From Populus alba (lineage: Eukaryota; Streptophyta; Magnoliopsida; Malpighiales; Salicaceae), in assembly GCF_005239225.2 (NCBI RefSeq), contig NC_133294.1, forward strand, positions 16,133,631 to 16,197,630: DNA of 64,000 nucleotides. Direction: 5' to 3'. The position numbers and the translations under genes are program-made. Position 1 is the first letter of the stretch; the number at the start of each line of letters is the position of its first letter. The notes under the pieces are model-generated. The model was not told the origin of the DNA and ran no database searches. It was given only the letters and a program-made list of their open reading frames with translations. Positions 1 to 10,934 of the stretch are shown here, piece by piece.

Positions 1-1082
1 ACTCCAATAGATAACAGCAGCACCTTGAAATAACCTAATATTTGCATTTTTACTAGGATTTGTGTCTTTGGTAATGTGAAAAATTGCGATTCTTCCACCA
101 TACATTGTTTTTTTTTACATCAAGAATGTTCACACATTATTAAAACAATGTGAATAAAAATAATTAAAAAATTAAAAGTATGCTAGTCAAATTACTCGGG
201 CTAGTCTTATTAAAAATTATCTATCTAGGAAGGTGATCTAATGATAGGATTAAAAGGTTTATTCCTTTTGTTGTCTTGTATTCGACCAATAAGATTTAAC
301 CAATATACTTGACACACACCTTCATCAATGCATCTTATCATCTGTCCCCAGCTTGCATGCATGTGGATCAACTAACTAGTCAAAACGGTTACCTTGACTA
401 TTTTTGAAAACCCATTTTAGTTTCCTTTCAACGGATTCTTCTTTCGCCATGTACACAAATCGCTCTTCTTCAAATTTGCAAGTCATGGCATCTCCAAACT
501 TCCTCTACACTTTCCATTATTTGCTTCTTCTCCATCAGTGAGTTAGTTTTCGCACCATTTGCAAAAGATCGAAGAAAACAAATCTGTCTTAAGTGTATAG
601 ATTGTATAGAAACTGGTGAGTTAGTGAGTTAGTTTTCACCACACATAACATTTCTCGCGCTCTCTCCCAGCTCGCTCAAAAAAGAGTTTGGTTCAACTGA
701 GCTTTCATTTCCATATTGAAATAATCCACCAATTTTTTTATCTGCCCAACTCTCTGAACTAGATAAAACCCATTGCTTTCACCTTCAAATAAAATCAAAC
801 TTCCATTTTCGTTTCCTTATTGAAAAAGACGCCTTTTTCTGTGCCCAACTCTCTCTCTATCTGCCTCCACATTCTATACCTCTGTTTTCCACTTCTGTTT
901 CTTTTGATTTTCGAACAGAACATTGCTGTCCCGTCCCTCAAGAAAACCTGTTTTTTTTCCCATTAAGATACTCACATTACAATCCTTAAGACAGACACAC
1001 AAAAAAACCTATGTTCCCTGTTTCTTGGAACCCAGCAACCCCTGTTTCTTGATTGAAAGCGAACTTCTTTCGTTTGACAACC
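1..1082. other. Upstream region of the small membrane-protein gene
   Basis: No open frame of note. From about 420 to 1080 the plus strand is rich in CT and TC runs, like a plant core promoter and 5' leader, with two near copies of 'gtgagttagttttc' (around 538 and 615). It probably holds the promoter and 5' UTR of the gene starting at 1083. I see nothing else in it. Confidence 0.4.
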
Positions 1083-1586
1083 ATGAATAGCAACGAAAAT
1101 CCCCACAATGACATTGACCTATTAATATTGGCCTTGGAGAGATGTCATATCGACCCTCCGTTTAATCGCGTTGTTATGGATGATGTTGGCATTGGTGACA
1201 TTGTTCCTCCTCCTGTAAGTTCTTCCTCCGAAATTCAGGAGGGCGATCATGCGACGGATTTGCAATCTGGTGGGGATGATAATCGCAACAATGAAGTTGC
1301 GGAAGTTGAACAAGAGATAAATCTGGAACAAAGTGCAGGGGATGTGCATGAAGAAGATATTGAGCCATTGAACTCGGTAGTATTGGGCAGTAGTAACAGT
1401 AATGAGTTTCATGGCTTTATGGGTTTTGGAAGAAATTTAGGGCATGGGTTTCATCGCTTTATGGGTTTTGGAAGAAATTTAGTTCATGGGAATGTGCATG
1501 GGTATGTGGCTTTCTCTCTTGTGTCTTTCGCCCTACCGTTGTTACTGTTAGGATACTGGTTGATTTCTCTTTCTTATGATTCTTAG
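1083..1586 (+). CDS. Small lineage-specific protein with C-terminal membrane anchor
   Basis: Single-exon frame of 167 aa from the ATG at 1083; a longer frame beginning at 1053 lacks an ATG there, so 1083 is preferred. The N-terminal two thirds is acidic and polar (Asp/Glu/Asn/Ser rich). It is followed by two near-identical 14-residue units (FHGFMGFGRNLGHG, then FHRFMGFGRNLVHG), rich in Gly, Phe and His, and a C-terminal hydrophobic segment of about 20 residues (VAFSLVSFALPLLLLGYWLI) ending in a short polar tail. That layout suggests a tail-anchored membrane protein with the N-terminus in the cytosol. I do not recognise the family. The 3' end of the gene lies in a tandem duplication (1477-1886), so the reading frame may have been shaped by it. 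It could be a non-conserved or degenerate gene; expression evidence is needed to be sure it is real. Confidence 0.5.
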   Translation: MNSNENPHNDIDLLILALERCHIDPPFNRVVMDDVGIGDIVPPPVSSSSEIQEGDHATDLQSGGDDNRNNEVAEVEQEINLEQSAGDVHEEDIEPLNSVVLGSSNSNEFHGFMGFGRNLGHGFHRFMGFGRNLVHGNVHGYVAFSLVSFALPLLLLGYWLISLSYDS

Positions 1587-1886
1587 GCGTTCTAGTACCG
1601 GAATTTGCCATGCCTCAGGCGTTCTATAACCTGAATTCTTGGGACTTTTGATGAGGTGCATGGGATTTTGTTTTTTCTGACATAAATCCAATTTTGTTTT
1701 TGAAGGATTTAGTTCATGGGTATACGGGTTCTTTCTCTCTTTTGATCCTCCTACAAGTTGAATTCTCTTCCATGTCATGGGCATAATAGTACCGGAATTT
1801 GCCATGTATCAGGCTTTCTATAACCTGAATTCTAGGGAATTTTGATGAGATGAATGGAATTTGCTTTTTTCTGACCTAAATGCAAT
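1477..1886 (+). repeat. Two-copy tandem duplication across the 3' end of the gene at 1083
   Basis: Unit 1 (about 1477-1698) and unit 2 (about 1708-1886) share, in order: 'ttagttcatggg', a 'ctttctctctt' tract, 'tagtaccggaatttgccatg', 'ttctataacctgaattct', 'ttttgatgag' and 'ttttttctgac'. Unit 1 contains the membrane-anchor codons and stop codon of the upstream gene; unit 2 has no matching open frame. The copies differ by substitutions and small indels, so the event is not recent. Confidence 0.75.
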
Positions 1887-4029
1887 AAAATCAGAGACAT
1901 TGATTTGGATTTTTTTTTTCTTTTTGATTAATTTTGTGTAAGCATGGAATAAACATTGAATTTACACGTGTTATTTGTGCGCCGATCCTTGTTCGATCAA
2001 AACCCATTCATTTTGAGTAGTTAATGATCTTGGAAAAACATCATTAGCCTACTAATCTGGACCACACAACAAATCAATTGAGTTCTTTTACTTCGAATTC
2101 GAAAAACTAAAAAAGGTTAATGTCTCTCTGTACTTTATTTTTAAATTTTGGTGTTTATTATTTAGGTTCATTTATCACTGAGAGTTATAAACGACATCCT
2201 TAAAACATGCCGTTTATAATCAAGACCTTTATAACTTGATGTTGATAGGATGAAGTTATGTGTCACTGTCAAATTTGGATGCAGAAAAGTATGATGATTA
2301 AAAAAATTAATTTTTAAAGCCTGGAATCCCAAATTACCCTAGGCTTTTACCAGCTTCTTGATTATTTTTTTTTGAAAATATAATCACTAGTGTTTGAAAA
2401 TACAATTGTATGGTTGTACCCATGTTTTCAAACTATTTTAAATATTAAAAAAAAAAACATTGAAAGGCAAGACAATTTTACTGTTACAAAATTTATTATT
2501 TTACTCAAAAAGAAAATCAATGGTCAATTTGGGTAATACTGCCATTTCATAAGATTTTTTTAGCCATTATCAGATTGATTAGAAGAAGATTGGTCTTTTC
2601 AACTTTTTGAAGCACAATATAATAATTAAATTACCCTTAAAAAAATTATGTAATTGGCTCTAGTGTTTTTTTTTTTAGTTTTTACTTTTTAAAAATATAG
2701 TAAAATGACTAAATTATCCTTATAAAAAAATGTTTTTTTAACTAGCATCTAGGGATTTTTTTCGCATTTTCATTATGGTTTGTTTAGTTATAACCAAGTT
2801 GATTGATGAACAATTTGATATTTTAATAAATATAAAATATAATTTTAAAAGTAAAAGTTGATGGTGCATGCATTGCATGCATAAGCGTATTTGTCACTCC
2901 CGTAGTGGTTAGGTGGCGCATGCGGCAAATCACGATGAGCGAAGGCGGTTGGCATTGATGTGGTCGAGATCATCTCAATGGACCCTCCCTTCCTAGGCGG
3001 CTCATGTAGCTTATTGAACTTCAGTTTAGTGTTGGTTTCTTTTTTTTTTTTTTTTTTTCTCTTTTTGAGTCTCCCTTTCTTGATTTATATCTTACCCTTT
3101 AAAAAAGAGCAAGGATTAAAATTAACACAGACAAAAAAAACCAAACTTTTTTTTTCATATGTACTATTAATAAAAAGTGGAAAAATTTAATTTGATCCCT
3201 TTATTTAATTTTTGAATGTTTGGTTCTTATTCTTTTAGTTTCAATCCTCAATTTTTTTTTTTTGTCATGTTTCGGTCTCTAGATATTGAGATAACATATA
3301 TAAATTTTATGGAAAATGAAAAGGAGAGAGAGTGCTCATCCGATCATAATTTGACCATAAAAATATTGATTTTGGTATCATTTAATTTATCTTGGAAAGA
3401 AAATGTTCAATGGAGGTGGTGTTCCGTTTGAACATGCCCAAAAAACTCATATCGAGATCCTTTTTTTATTTTGTTGAATATTTAGTTTTTAAAGTGATTA
3501 GATGATGTTTGTATTGAAAATGATTTTTTTTTAATGTTTTTAGTGCTATTTTCAAGTGTTTTCAAATGAAAACAAGTTGAAAAATAAATTTTTAAAGTTT
3601 AAAACTCTTTTTTGCTGGCAAAAAAAAGTAACAGCGGATGAAAATGTTTTTTTCTCATGGCAAACATTGTGTCATCCTATTCAATATAATTGTCATAACT
3701 TATTTTTGAGTTATTCCTTTAAATTTTGATAGATTTGGCTGAGGAGACTGAAGTTTTGATAAAAGTTGGCTAAGAAAAATTCCAAACGTATAGAAGAATT
3801 AAACTGGAATTTTAGATGAAATCGGGAGCCTTCTCGTACCCCGTTATACCTATATTAGAGAAATAATACAGATTTAAAATCAAATTAAATAATTATTCAA
3901 TGAATTTGTATCAAACTTAAATTCAAGGATATAATTAAATTTTAATAGGTCAATCTAATTTAATTATAATCAAATTTAAAGTTTAATTATATTTAAAATT
4001 AATTTCTAGAACCTTGTATTTCCTTAGTT
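1887..4029. other. AT-rich intergenic spacer
   Basis: About 2.1 kb of AT-rich DNA with many homopolymer T runs (longest near 3040-3060). Short frames here are low-complexity. I see no gene; the 'gatttttttt..attttaaaa' texture suggests heavily decayed repeats. Confidence 0.4.
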
Positions 4030-4214
4030 TTGAGAGCTTGTGCTGGTTTTGGGGACATGGGTATTGGTGCAAAGGTTTACGGAAGGATAATTAAAAGTGG
4101 GTTTCATAATGATCATTGGTTTGCACAGAGAATTAGGTTGCCTAGTTGATGCAAGGAACGTGTTTGATAATTTCCTGATCGTAGATATGGTTTCATGGTG
4201 TTCGATTATGTATT
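4030..4214 (+). pseudogene. Fragment of a PLS-class pentatricopeptide repeat gene
   Basis: Reading from TTG at 4030 gives LRACAGFGDMGIGAKVYG.. then ..RIIKSGF.., followed after a frame change near 4128-4135 by GCLVDARNVFDNF and DMVSWCSI. This order (LRACAG, G-x-x-(V/I)HG, GC-x-x-DARNVFD, D-x-VSW-x-(S/A)-I) is the signature of plant PLS-class PPR proteins, which bind organellar RNA. About ten residues normally present between the two blocks are missing, the frame is broken, and nothing upstream or downstream continues the protein. It is a short relic of a PPR gene. Confidence 0.75.
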
Positions 4215-4683
4215 TCTAGTTTTGTTGATAACTAGCACAAGCTCTCAAATTGTTTGGAGCAACATAATATGACATATTTATCATTTATAAAATAAAAACA
4301 CACAATTAAATACAAATTGTTTTTTTTCTTTTTCTCTTCAGAAATGGATAGAGAAAAAGAAAACAATAGGGGTAATATATAAATATGTCTTATAATGACG
4401 AATTAATTGGTTACGCTGACGGTCTCCGGGAATAATGGAAGAGAGAGCTCCTTTCTTATTTAATTTCCGGTGATCATGAGCTTGAAAAACGTCCTGCAAT
4501 AGTGCACATCCAGCATCTTGACGTTCTTAGACAGGGACAGGACTCGAACCGGCTTGTGACACCGCCGCAGGAAGCACACCGCTTCTTGTTTTGGGACTCT
4601 TCCTTTAACACTTCGGAAAAGGAAATATATACCAAGTTTCCTTTTCTATATATTTCCTTTTTCACTTCGTAATTTCCTCCTTC

Positions 4684-4699
4684 TATATATATATATAGA
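4684..4699 (+). promoter_or_regulatory. TATA-like element of the eIF5B-like gene
   Basis: An alternating TA tract lies about 45-58 bp before the ATG at 4742 and is the only TATA-like sequence near it. If used, the 5' leader would be very short (about 15-25 nt). Confidence 0.35.
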
Positions 4700-4741
4700 A
4701 CTAAAGCCATCAATCACGTCATCAGGGCAATTGGAGCGACA

Positions 4742-5697
4742 ATGTCTGTGGAAAAGGTTCCGGTTTGCTGTATTCTGGGTCAAACAGACTGTGGGAAAAC
4801 CAAATTGTTGGAATATATGGGAAGCTATGATGATATAAAGAAGCAGCAGAATCATGGTGGCAGGAGAGACGCTTTCTTTCCAGCCAAGTACATAGAGGAG
4901 AGAGCAGCAGCAGCAGCAGCAGCAGAGGAGAGAGAAGTGGATGGTGCTTTATCAATCAATCTCCCTGGTTTACTCATCGTTGATATCGCCGCTGTTGACT
5001 TAGATTCTAATAAGCGTCTGCGGGCTTGGCTTTCATGTGATCTTCCTGTTTTAGTTCTTGACATTGCTGCTGGGGTCGATCATGAAGTAATTGAATTAGT
5101 CAAGCTCTTGAGATTGTTTCGTAAGGATTTCGTCCTTGTATTGAATAAGGTCTTCTTCTTCTTCTTCTGCAAAAAGGGCTTTGCTTTAATTCTTGATCCT
5201 CTAATTGTTTTTTTTTTGTCTCGAAATTATGCAGGTGGACAAGCTTTTAGGATGGAGAAATTGCCCCAACACTCCTATTTCAAGGGCAGTACCCCTGCAG
5301 AGGACAGAGGTGCAATCTGAGTTATCTTCAAGGATCAAACAGGTTTGTCCACTTTTCACCATCTTTTTACGGAGTGTTTTCTCGATTCGTTTTCTCATCC
5401 TTGTTATATAATCTATGGCTTCCAACCCCAGGTTAAAACCGCGTTAACGAAGGAAGGAGTAGAAGCTGTCAGGATTCTACCTACTAGCACAGTTAGGCAT
5501 GTCCTGGTCCCTCCCTAGATCCTCTGTTTTTCTAAGCTTTCCTATCTGCTCTATGAGATCCACTCTCTTTTTAGACTTAAATTTAGTAATATTCTGATTT
5601 TCTGTGTTGTTACAGTGGAGAAGGCGTTGCTGATCTGCTGGTGACATTGTATGATCACATCCAGAAAACCATGGCTGAGAAGCTGTCTTTCCACTAA
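4742..5697 (+). CDS. Truncated eIF5B/IF2-like GTPase-domain protein (4 exons)
   Basis: Exons 4742-5149, 5235-5342, 5432-5496 and 5616-5697 join in phase to a 220-aa protein. It looks like the G domain of eIF5B, the GTPase that joins ribosomal subunits at the end of initiation, and nothing else: domains II-IV of the roughly 1200-aa family are absent. G1 is GQTDCGKT (residues 13-20), G4 is NKVD (135-138, created by the first splice) and a G5-like TSTVSGEG follows. The G3 position reads PGLLIVDIAAVD (75-86) where the family has DTPGH, so the Gly and catalytic His are missing; the switch I region is replaced by a sequence ending in an Ala run coded by GCA repeats. GTP hydrolysis is therefore doubtful. 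The third intron is GC-AG. It may be a nucleotide-binding remnant, a regulator, or a decaying copy; the clean splicing argues that it is, or recently was, expressed. Confidence 0.75.
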
Positions 5698-6339
5698 TGT
5701 ATGATTCTTTTGATCCTGTTTAGTCGGTTAAAACACGTTTGTTTTTTTTTTTAAAAAAAAAATTAAAACAATAATGTCGATTTTAAAAAACAAATAACCT
5801 CAATATCTTCTTCGTAGTTCTAAGAAACAAATCATTTGGGTGCCATTAATTGGCAACATTGCTTAGTAGTTTCTGTTTTATTCTGATTTTTATTTGATGC
5901 TCTGTGATTCTCCAGGTACTACAACGATGCTTGCACTGCAAAGGCTGGAAATGGAGTCGTTTTGTGTTAGGGTCCAGTAAATATCTATAGCACTGAGGGA
6001 TTTCTTTTGTCTTCGCTTTAACTATTTTTTTTTTCAGGCTCTGTTGCTCCAATAATAACTGATTTATTTTATGTAGTTGATCACAATTTTACTTTCCATA
6101 CCAAAAAACATGGGTTGCAACGTGAAAAATAAAGGAAGAGGAGGTTTTATTTTTATTTTGCATTTATTTTTATTTTATTTTATTCTCTAAAATTTATTTC
6201 ATTTTAAATTTATATTCATAAATTATTTCGATTTGTTTTTTATGTAATTGATCATTTTAAATTTTATTTTAAACTTGATTTGTACTTGATTTTATTTTGA
6301 TTTATTTTAATCTAATAATTAAGTTTTTAAACCCATTAA
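5698..6339. other. 3' flank of the eIF5B-like gene
   Basis: Likely 3' UTR (to about 6060, possibly with an intron-like stretch) followed by AT-rich DNA with repeated 'ttttattttat' runs. No coding signal seen. Confidence 0.35.
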
Positions 6340-7340
6340 CAAAGTTCAACTAGTTTGTCACTCAAATTACAAATTTGATGGGTTAAGCCGTGAAATCCAG
6401 ATTGATCTGATATATTAATGCCTCGATATTAAAAATTGATACTAGGGTAACTTGGTTGAAAGCAAATGGATTAAAATTTTAATTATCAAACGACTTAATG
6501 TAGAAAAAAAAATTGAAAAAAATATTTGTTTTTAAAAAAAGCAACAAAAAAATAAGAATCGAGTTAACCTGTGTTAACTTTCTAACATCGCGACCATGGT
6601 CATAAGACTGAAATAACCCCATAGAAAGAAAAGTGAAAAAAGAGAGCATGAATATCAATTACCAATCAATCAAATATTGAATGATAAAATTAAAAAAAAT
6701 CAATTTTATAAAAGAACCTAAAAAAAAATAAAAGTTAACCCGTTCTAACCTTCAAAACTTGTGATCCTAGTAATAAGCCAAGGACTAACTCCATAGAAAG
6801 CAAATCCTAAAAAATAACAAAGCAAAAGTCTCAATCAATAAAATATTAAGGGATGGAATTGAAAAGAAAGAAAAAAACTAAATAAAAAAAGAAGATTGAG
6901 TTTACGACCAAGTTATGAAATTATGGTAATCCTACAAAATGCCAATAAAAAAATTACGAAATCTAATTAAAAAGAATATTCAATTAAAAAAGGACTTGAA
7001 AAAATGAATAAAATAAATCCAGGTCAACTTGCCAAACCTATAATTCGGGTTATACGATCAGGATAACCACATAAAAAGCAAATAAAAAAATAAATTATGA
7101 AGCCTAGTTTTTAATTAACCTAATATTGAAGGATAAACTAACCAAAATTCAATTAAAAAAAGTGAAAAAAAAAATGACTCGAGTCAACTCAGCCTAACTT
7201 GTGAAATATGTGATCTGAGTCATGAGATCGAGATAAGTTTATAAAAAGCAAATAAAAAAAATTTTAAAGCTCCACTTTCAACAAATTTAAAGGTTACAAA
7301 TGAAAAAAAAAATCAAAAATCAAATTCATGAGACCGGTAA
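6340..7340. repeat. Diverged tandem array, about five units of 140-175 bp
   Basis: A block of the form 'gtgatc(c/t)..gtcataagacc..ataac(t/c)(c/a)cata.aaagcaaat', then an A-rich tract, then 'caatcaaatattgaaggataaaatt', recurs with the 'aaagcaaat'-like node near 6619, 6796, 6935, 7075 and 7243. Each unit also carries a 'gagttaacc..gttaact' or 'gagtcaactc' stretch. The copies are strongly diverged. I recognise this as a very common tandem repeat of poplar genomes; that identification is from memory. Confidence 0.65.
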
Positions 7341-8049
7341 ATAATCTAATAAAATAAATTAAAATACAATTTCTAGAACAATCTACTTTTAAATAATAAG
7401 ATTGAAAAACAAAAACACATAACACAAAACATTATTTTAATAAATAGTATTATATGAGTGTGGATACAATAATTTAACAACACCCTTTAGTTTTCTTATA
7501 ATAATAATAATAATAATAATACAACCAAGTTTAATTCAAAATTCAAAAAAAATTATAAAGGTTCCCTTTAGTTAATTGTGTTGTGATCGTTCTCAAATTC
7601 CCCTTGAAATATAAAAAAGAACAAGTGGCATCATCACAACAACGTAACCAAGTTGAATTCAAAATTTAAAATTTAGTTCACGTCAGGTTATCAGTTAAAT
7701 TAAATAAAATATTAATTCGATAAAACATAATTAATAAACATAGCTTGTAAACATTTATAGTTAAATCGACTCTTACATCATCTCCACAAATAATCTCGGC
7801 ATTTGTGATAAAGATAATAATTAAAAAAAAAACGCAATACCCAAAACCAAAATTCATTAGGTAAAGAAAGCCCACAGAGAAAAGCCCAAAAGAAGCGGAT
7901 ACTGGGGGGTGGGAGTGGGTGTGCAGCATGACGAACGAATCTTCACCACCACCACCACCACCTTACACCAATCAAATCCTCTTCTGCTCCCCCCCCAAAA
8001 GGGAAAAAAAAAAAAAAAAAAAAACACAACCCCGAAACACCAACACCAA
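7341..8049. other. Upstream region of the bHLH gene
   Basis: AT-rich up to about 7850, with a short ATA microsatellite near 7500-7520; then a CAC-repeat tract (7940-7965) and an A20 run (about 8005-8024) next to the core promoter. No gene seen. Confidence 0.4.
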
Positions 8050-8056
8050 TATATAA
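8050..8056 (+). promoter_or_regulatory. TATA box of the bHLH gene
   Basis: TATATAA, about 110 bp before the ATG at 8167, followed by a CT-rich stretch typical of plant transcription starts. The expected leader is about 80 nt. Confidence 0.5.
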
Positions 8057-8166
8057 CCCCTTTCCCCTCTCTCCTGTTTGTTTTCCAGGAAAATTCGAAC
8101 AGAAAAAACACACACCCATAAATTATTTCTGGGAAATCAATTGCTGATTGAGTGGAAAGGGAAGAA

Positions 8167-10934
8167 ATGGCGTCAACGGGAAACGCCGGTTGGGTGAGTG
8201 ATTCGTATTTTATGGATGATATTACAGTTCATGATCCCAATTTCTCTGGTTTCTCCTGGCCATCTCCTTCGCCCCCGGTTCAACAACAACAGCACCATCA
8301 AACCCTAGACGCTTTTGCTCCTGTTGTTACTGCTTCGTCTCCTAATTTCGGGTAGGATTTTAAATTTCCCAATTTCCCTTGAATTTTCGTTGCTTTAGAT
8401 CATATTAATATAAAAAAGCAGGGATTTATTTTTGTTTTGGCTGATTTAGGGGTTTTAGCGATTAGGGTTTGTTAAGAATAGTGAGATTCTATGTTTTTTG
8501 GTTGTTTTGTGCTTGTTAATGCTAGTAGTTAAGTGAGTTTCGAATGAGTTATGTAATTGTTCAAGGCATGATTGACTTTTGGATTATTCCTTTGAGAATT
8601 TGGCGGTTGATGCATGATTTGATTTAACTAGTAGGTTGATTACAAGATGAATTGCGGTGGGTCTTGGCCGAAATTTGAAGGGTGGTTACGATGGGGCGTA
8701 TTTACCTTGAATAATCTTGTAGTTAGAGGCCAATTTGCTTTTACTCTTTTTTTTTTTTTTTTTTTATGTGACATGAGCTTCAGTTTTAAGTAGTGGAAGT
8801 TTGATTTGCATCATTTACACACAGACGAATAGTATAGCTATATTGTATAATGAGAGCAGTGCTCACTGTATAAGCAAGTGGACAAGAGGGTAGTACTTAT
8901 TGAGACCCTGTGTAAGTGGCAAGAATGGCACATGGATTTTCTTTAAGAAGTAGGAACTTGCAAACAGGGAGGGTGTACTTTCTTTCTGTTATAATAGTTT
9001 GAAATGGGCAGCAAGGGTTTACTTTCTTTCTGTTATAATAGTTTGAAATGGGCAGCTTTTGACTTTTGCTTCGTAGTTAGTGTTTCATGTTTCCATTAAT
9101 GAGAGTGAGATAACAACTCTTCTCACTTGAAGGGCATTTTTGTATTTTCCGTTCTAAGTTCCTTGTTAGTTTTTTTTGTTTTTTTCCCGCTCACCTTCTT
9201 TTTTATCTTTTGTGACATTTACTCTTCTTGTTTTGGATATATAAATTACATACTTGTAACAGGTACTTAAATTGGATTTGAATGTCATCTTTCTTGTTGT
9301 TTTGTGGTTATTCACTTGATCTTCTAACTCCATCAGTGCATGTGTGATTGCATGTATAGTGTGGAAATCGATGGATCGTTTGGGGATTGTGATGTGCAGA
9401 AGGAACCAAACTCCAAGAAGAGGTACACTACTTCTTTTGTCTTTTTCCGCTCCAATCCCGTTAAAAAGGAAGGGGTTGGGGTTGGGGTTGGGGTTGGGTG
9501 TTGAATTCCCTGTAATGATTATGTGGTTATTGATATTGTTGAGCTGATTCAACTTTATTCCCCATATGTGTGTTTTCCTTGGAAAGTTTGGGAGTTGGAA
9601 TTGAGAATTCGTGTGCCCACCTTTTGATGCCTTTATGCTGAGACAGAACAGCATAGACCTGGTTTCAGAGCGTAGATACTTATGTTGTTTTTTGGATGCC
9701 ATAATTGAGGAAAAATAAACCAGATTGTCCTTTACTGTTAAGTCTCTTGCAATCATGCTTGCTGGTAATGTTTGTCTTTGAAGTGAAATTCTGAAAGATA
9801 TTATGCCAATATATTTGAATCAGATAACCATTCCAATTACGATCGTTGAATTTGTCTTTTTACTACTATATGATAACTATTGCTACCAGTCCCACAGTAA
9901 GACCCATACATGGTGGAGGTGTTTCTAAACAAGCATCATGAAGATGATATTACATTTAGTAGCGCTATTGTAGAGTTATCATGTCTTCTATTCTTTATGC
10001 AGTTTATGGAATAATTTTTAACATGGTACTATGTTAATCTGTTTTACATGTACAAAAGTGTGATACATGCATGAATTATTTGTTTGTCTGTTTTACATTT
10101 TAAATAAGTGGATTGGAGTGAGCATGTTGTGGAGTGATGTCATCCCACCTCTCTCTCACACATGTTTCCTTGCTGCAGGAGTAGATCTGAATCGTGTAGT
10201 GCGTCTAGCTCCAAAGCATGCAGGGAAAAGTTGCGAAGGGATAGGCTAAATGACAAGTACTCTCATATTCTCTTGCATCCCTTTTTGTCTCTGTTCTCTG
10301 TGTGCCTCTCCTAGGCACTCACACTCTGTATTTGGAATGTCTACAAGGTTTATGGAATTGGGCTCTATCTTGGATCCTGGGAGAGCTCCCAAAACGGACA
10401 AGGCTGCTATTTTGGTTGATGCTGTCCGCATTGTGACTCAGTTGCGAGGTGAAGCCCAGAAGTTGAAGGACTCAAATTCAAGTCTTCAAGAGAAGATTAA
10501 AGAGTTGAAGGTCTATTGACATTTATGCGCTTCCGATTCTATTTTTTATTGTGATGGACTTCTGGGCTCTAGCTATTTATTTGTGTTTGATTTCTTCCCT
10601 TTGCATAATATCCTGCCACCTAATACAACTGCTGCAATTCTTTTAAACTTTCCTTTGTCTTGCATAGGCTGAGAAGAATGAGCTTCGCGATGAGAAGCAG
10701 AGGCTGAAGGCAGAGAAGGAGAAGTTGGAGCAGCAGCTGAAAACCATGAACTCACAACCCAGCTTCATGCCTGCCCCTCCTGCAATCCCTGCAGCATTCA
10801 CTACTCAAGGCCAAGCACCTGGCAACAAATTAATGCCCTTCATTAGTTATCCAGGGGTTGCCATGTGGCAGTTCATGCCACCCGCTGCAGTGGACACATC
10901 GCAAGATCATGTGCTCCGCCCACCAGTTGCTTAA
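8167..10934 (+). CDS. ILR3: bHLH transcription factor, clade IVc (ILR3/bHLH105-115 type), 5 exons
   Basis: Exons 8167-8351, 9360-9422, 10179-10256, 10348-10510 and 10668-10934 join in phase to 251 aa. The N-terminus has the acidic clade motif (WVSDSYFMDD). The basic region KACREKLRRDRLN (residues 95-107) keeps the Glu and Arg used to read E-box DNA; the helix-loop-helix (about 108-155) with GRAPKTDKAAIL runs into a long heptad coiled coil to about 205. The tail SYPGVAMWQFMPP..DTSQDHVLRPPVA is the clade IVc C-terminus, which in Arabidopsis ILR3, bHLH104 and bHLH115 is bound by the BRUTUS ubiquitin ligases. Known clade members switch on the iron-deficiency response (bHLH38/39/100/101, PYE). The frame opens at GTG 8152, but the ATG at 8167 is the usual start. 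Intron 2 holds a G-quadruplex motif. ILR3 versus bHLH115 cannot be settled by eye. Confidence 0.92.
9471..9499 (+). repeat. (TTGGGG)n G-quadruplex motif in the second intron of the bHLH gene
   Basis: Four GGGG tracts and a fifth GGG, each two T apart, start about 50 nt after the 5' splice site at 9423. The G-rich strand is the sense strand, so the pre-mRNA would also carry it. Confidence 0.8.

Noticed and set aside
1053..1082. Ten-residue N-terminal extension of the small membrane protein
   Set aside because: It begins without an ATG; the first ATG is at 1083.
8152..8166. Five-residue extension of the bHLH protein
   Set aside because: It begins at GTG; the ATG at 8167 is the normal eukaryotic start and fits the family.
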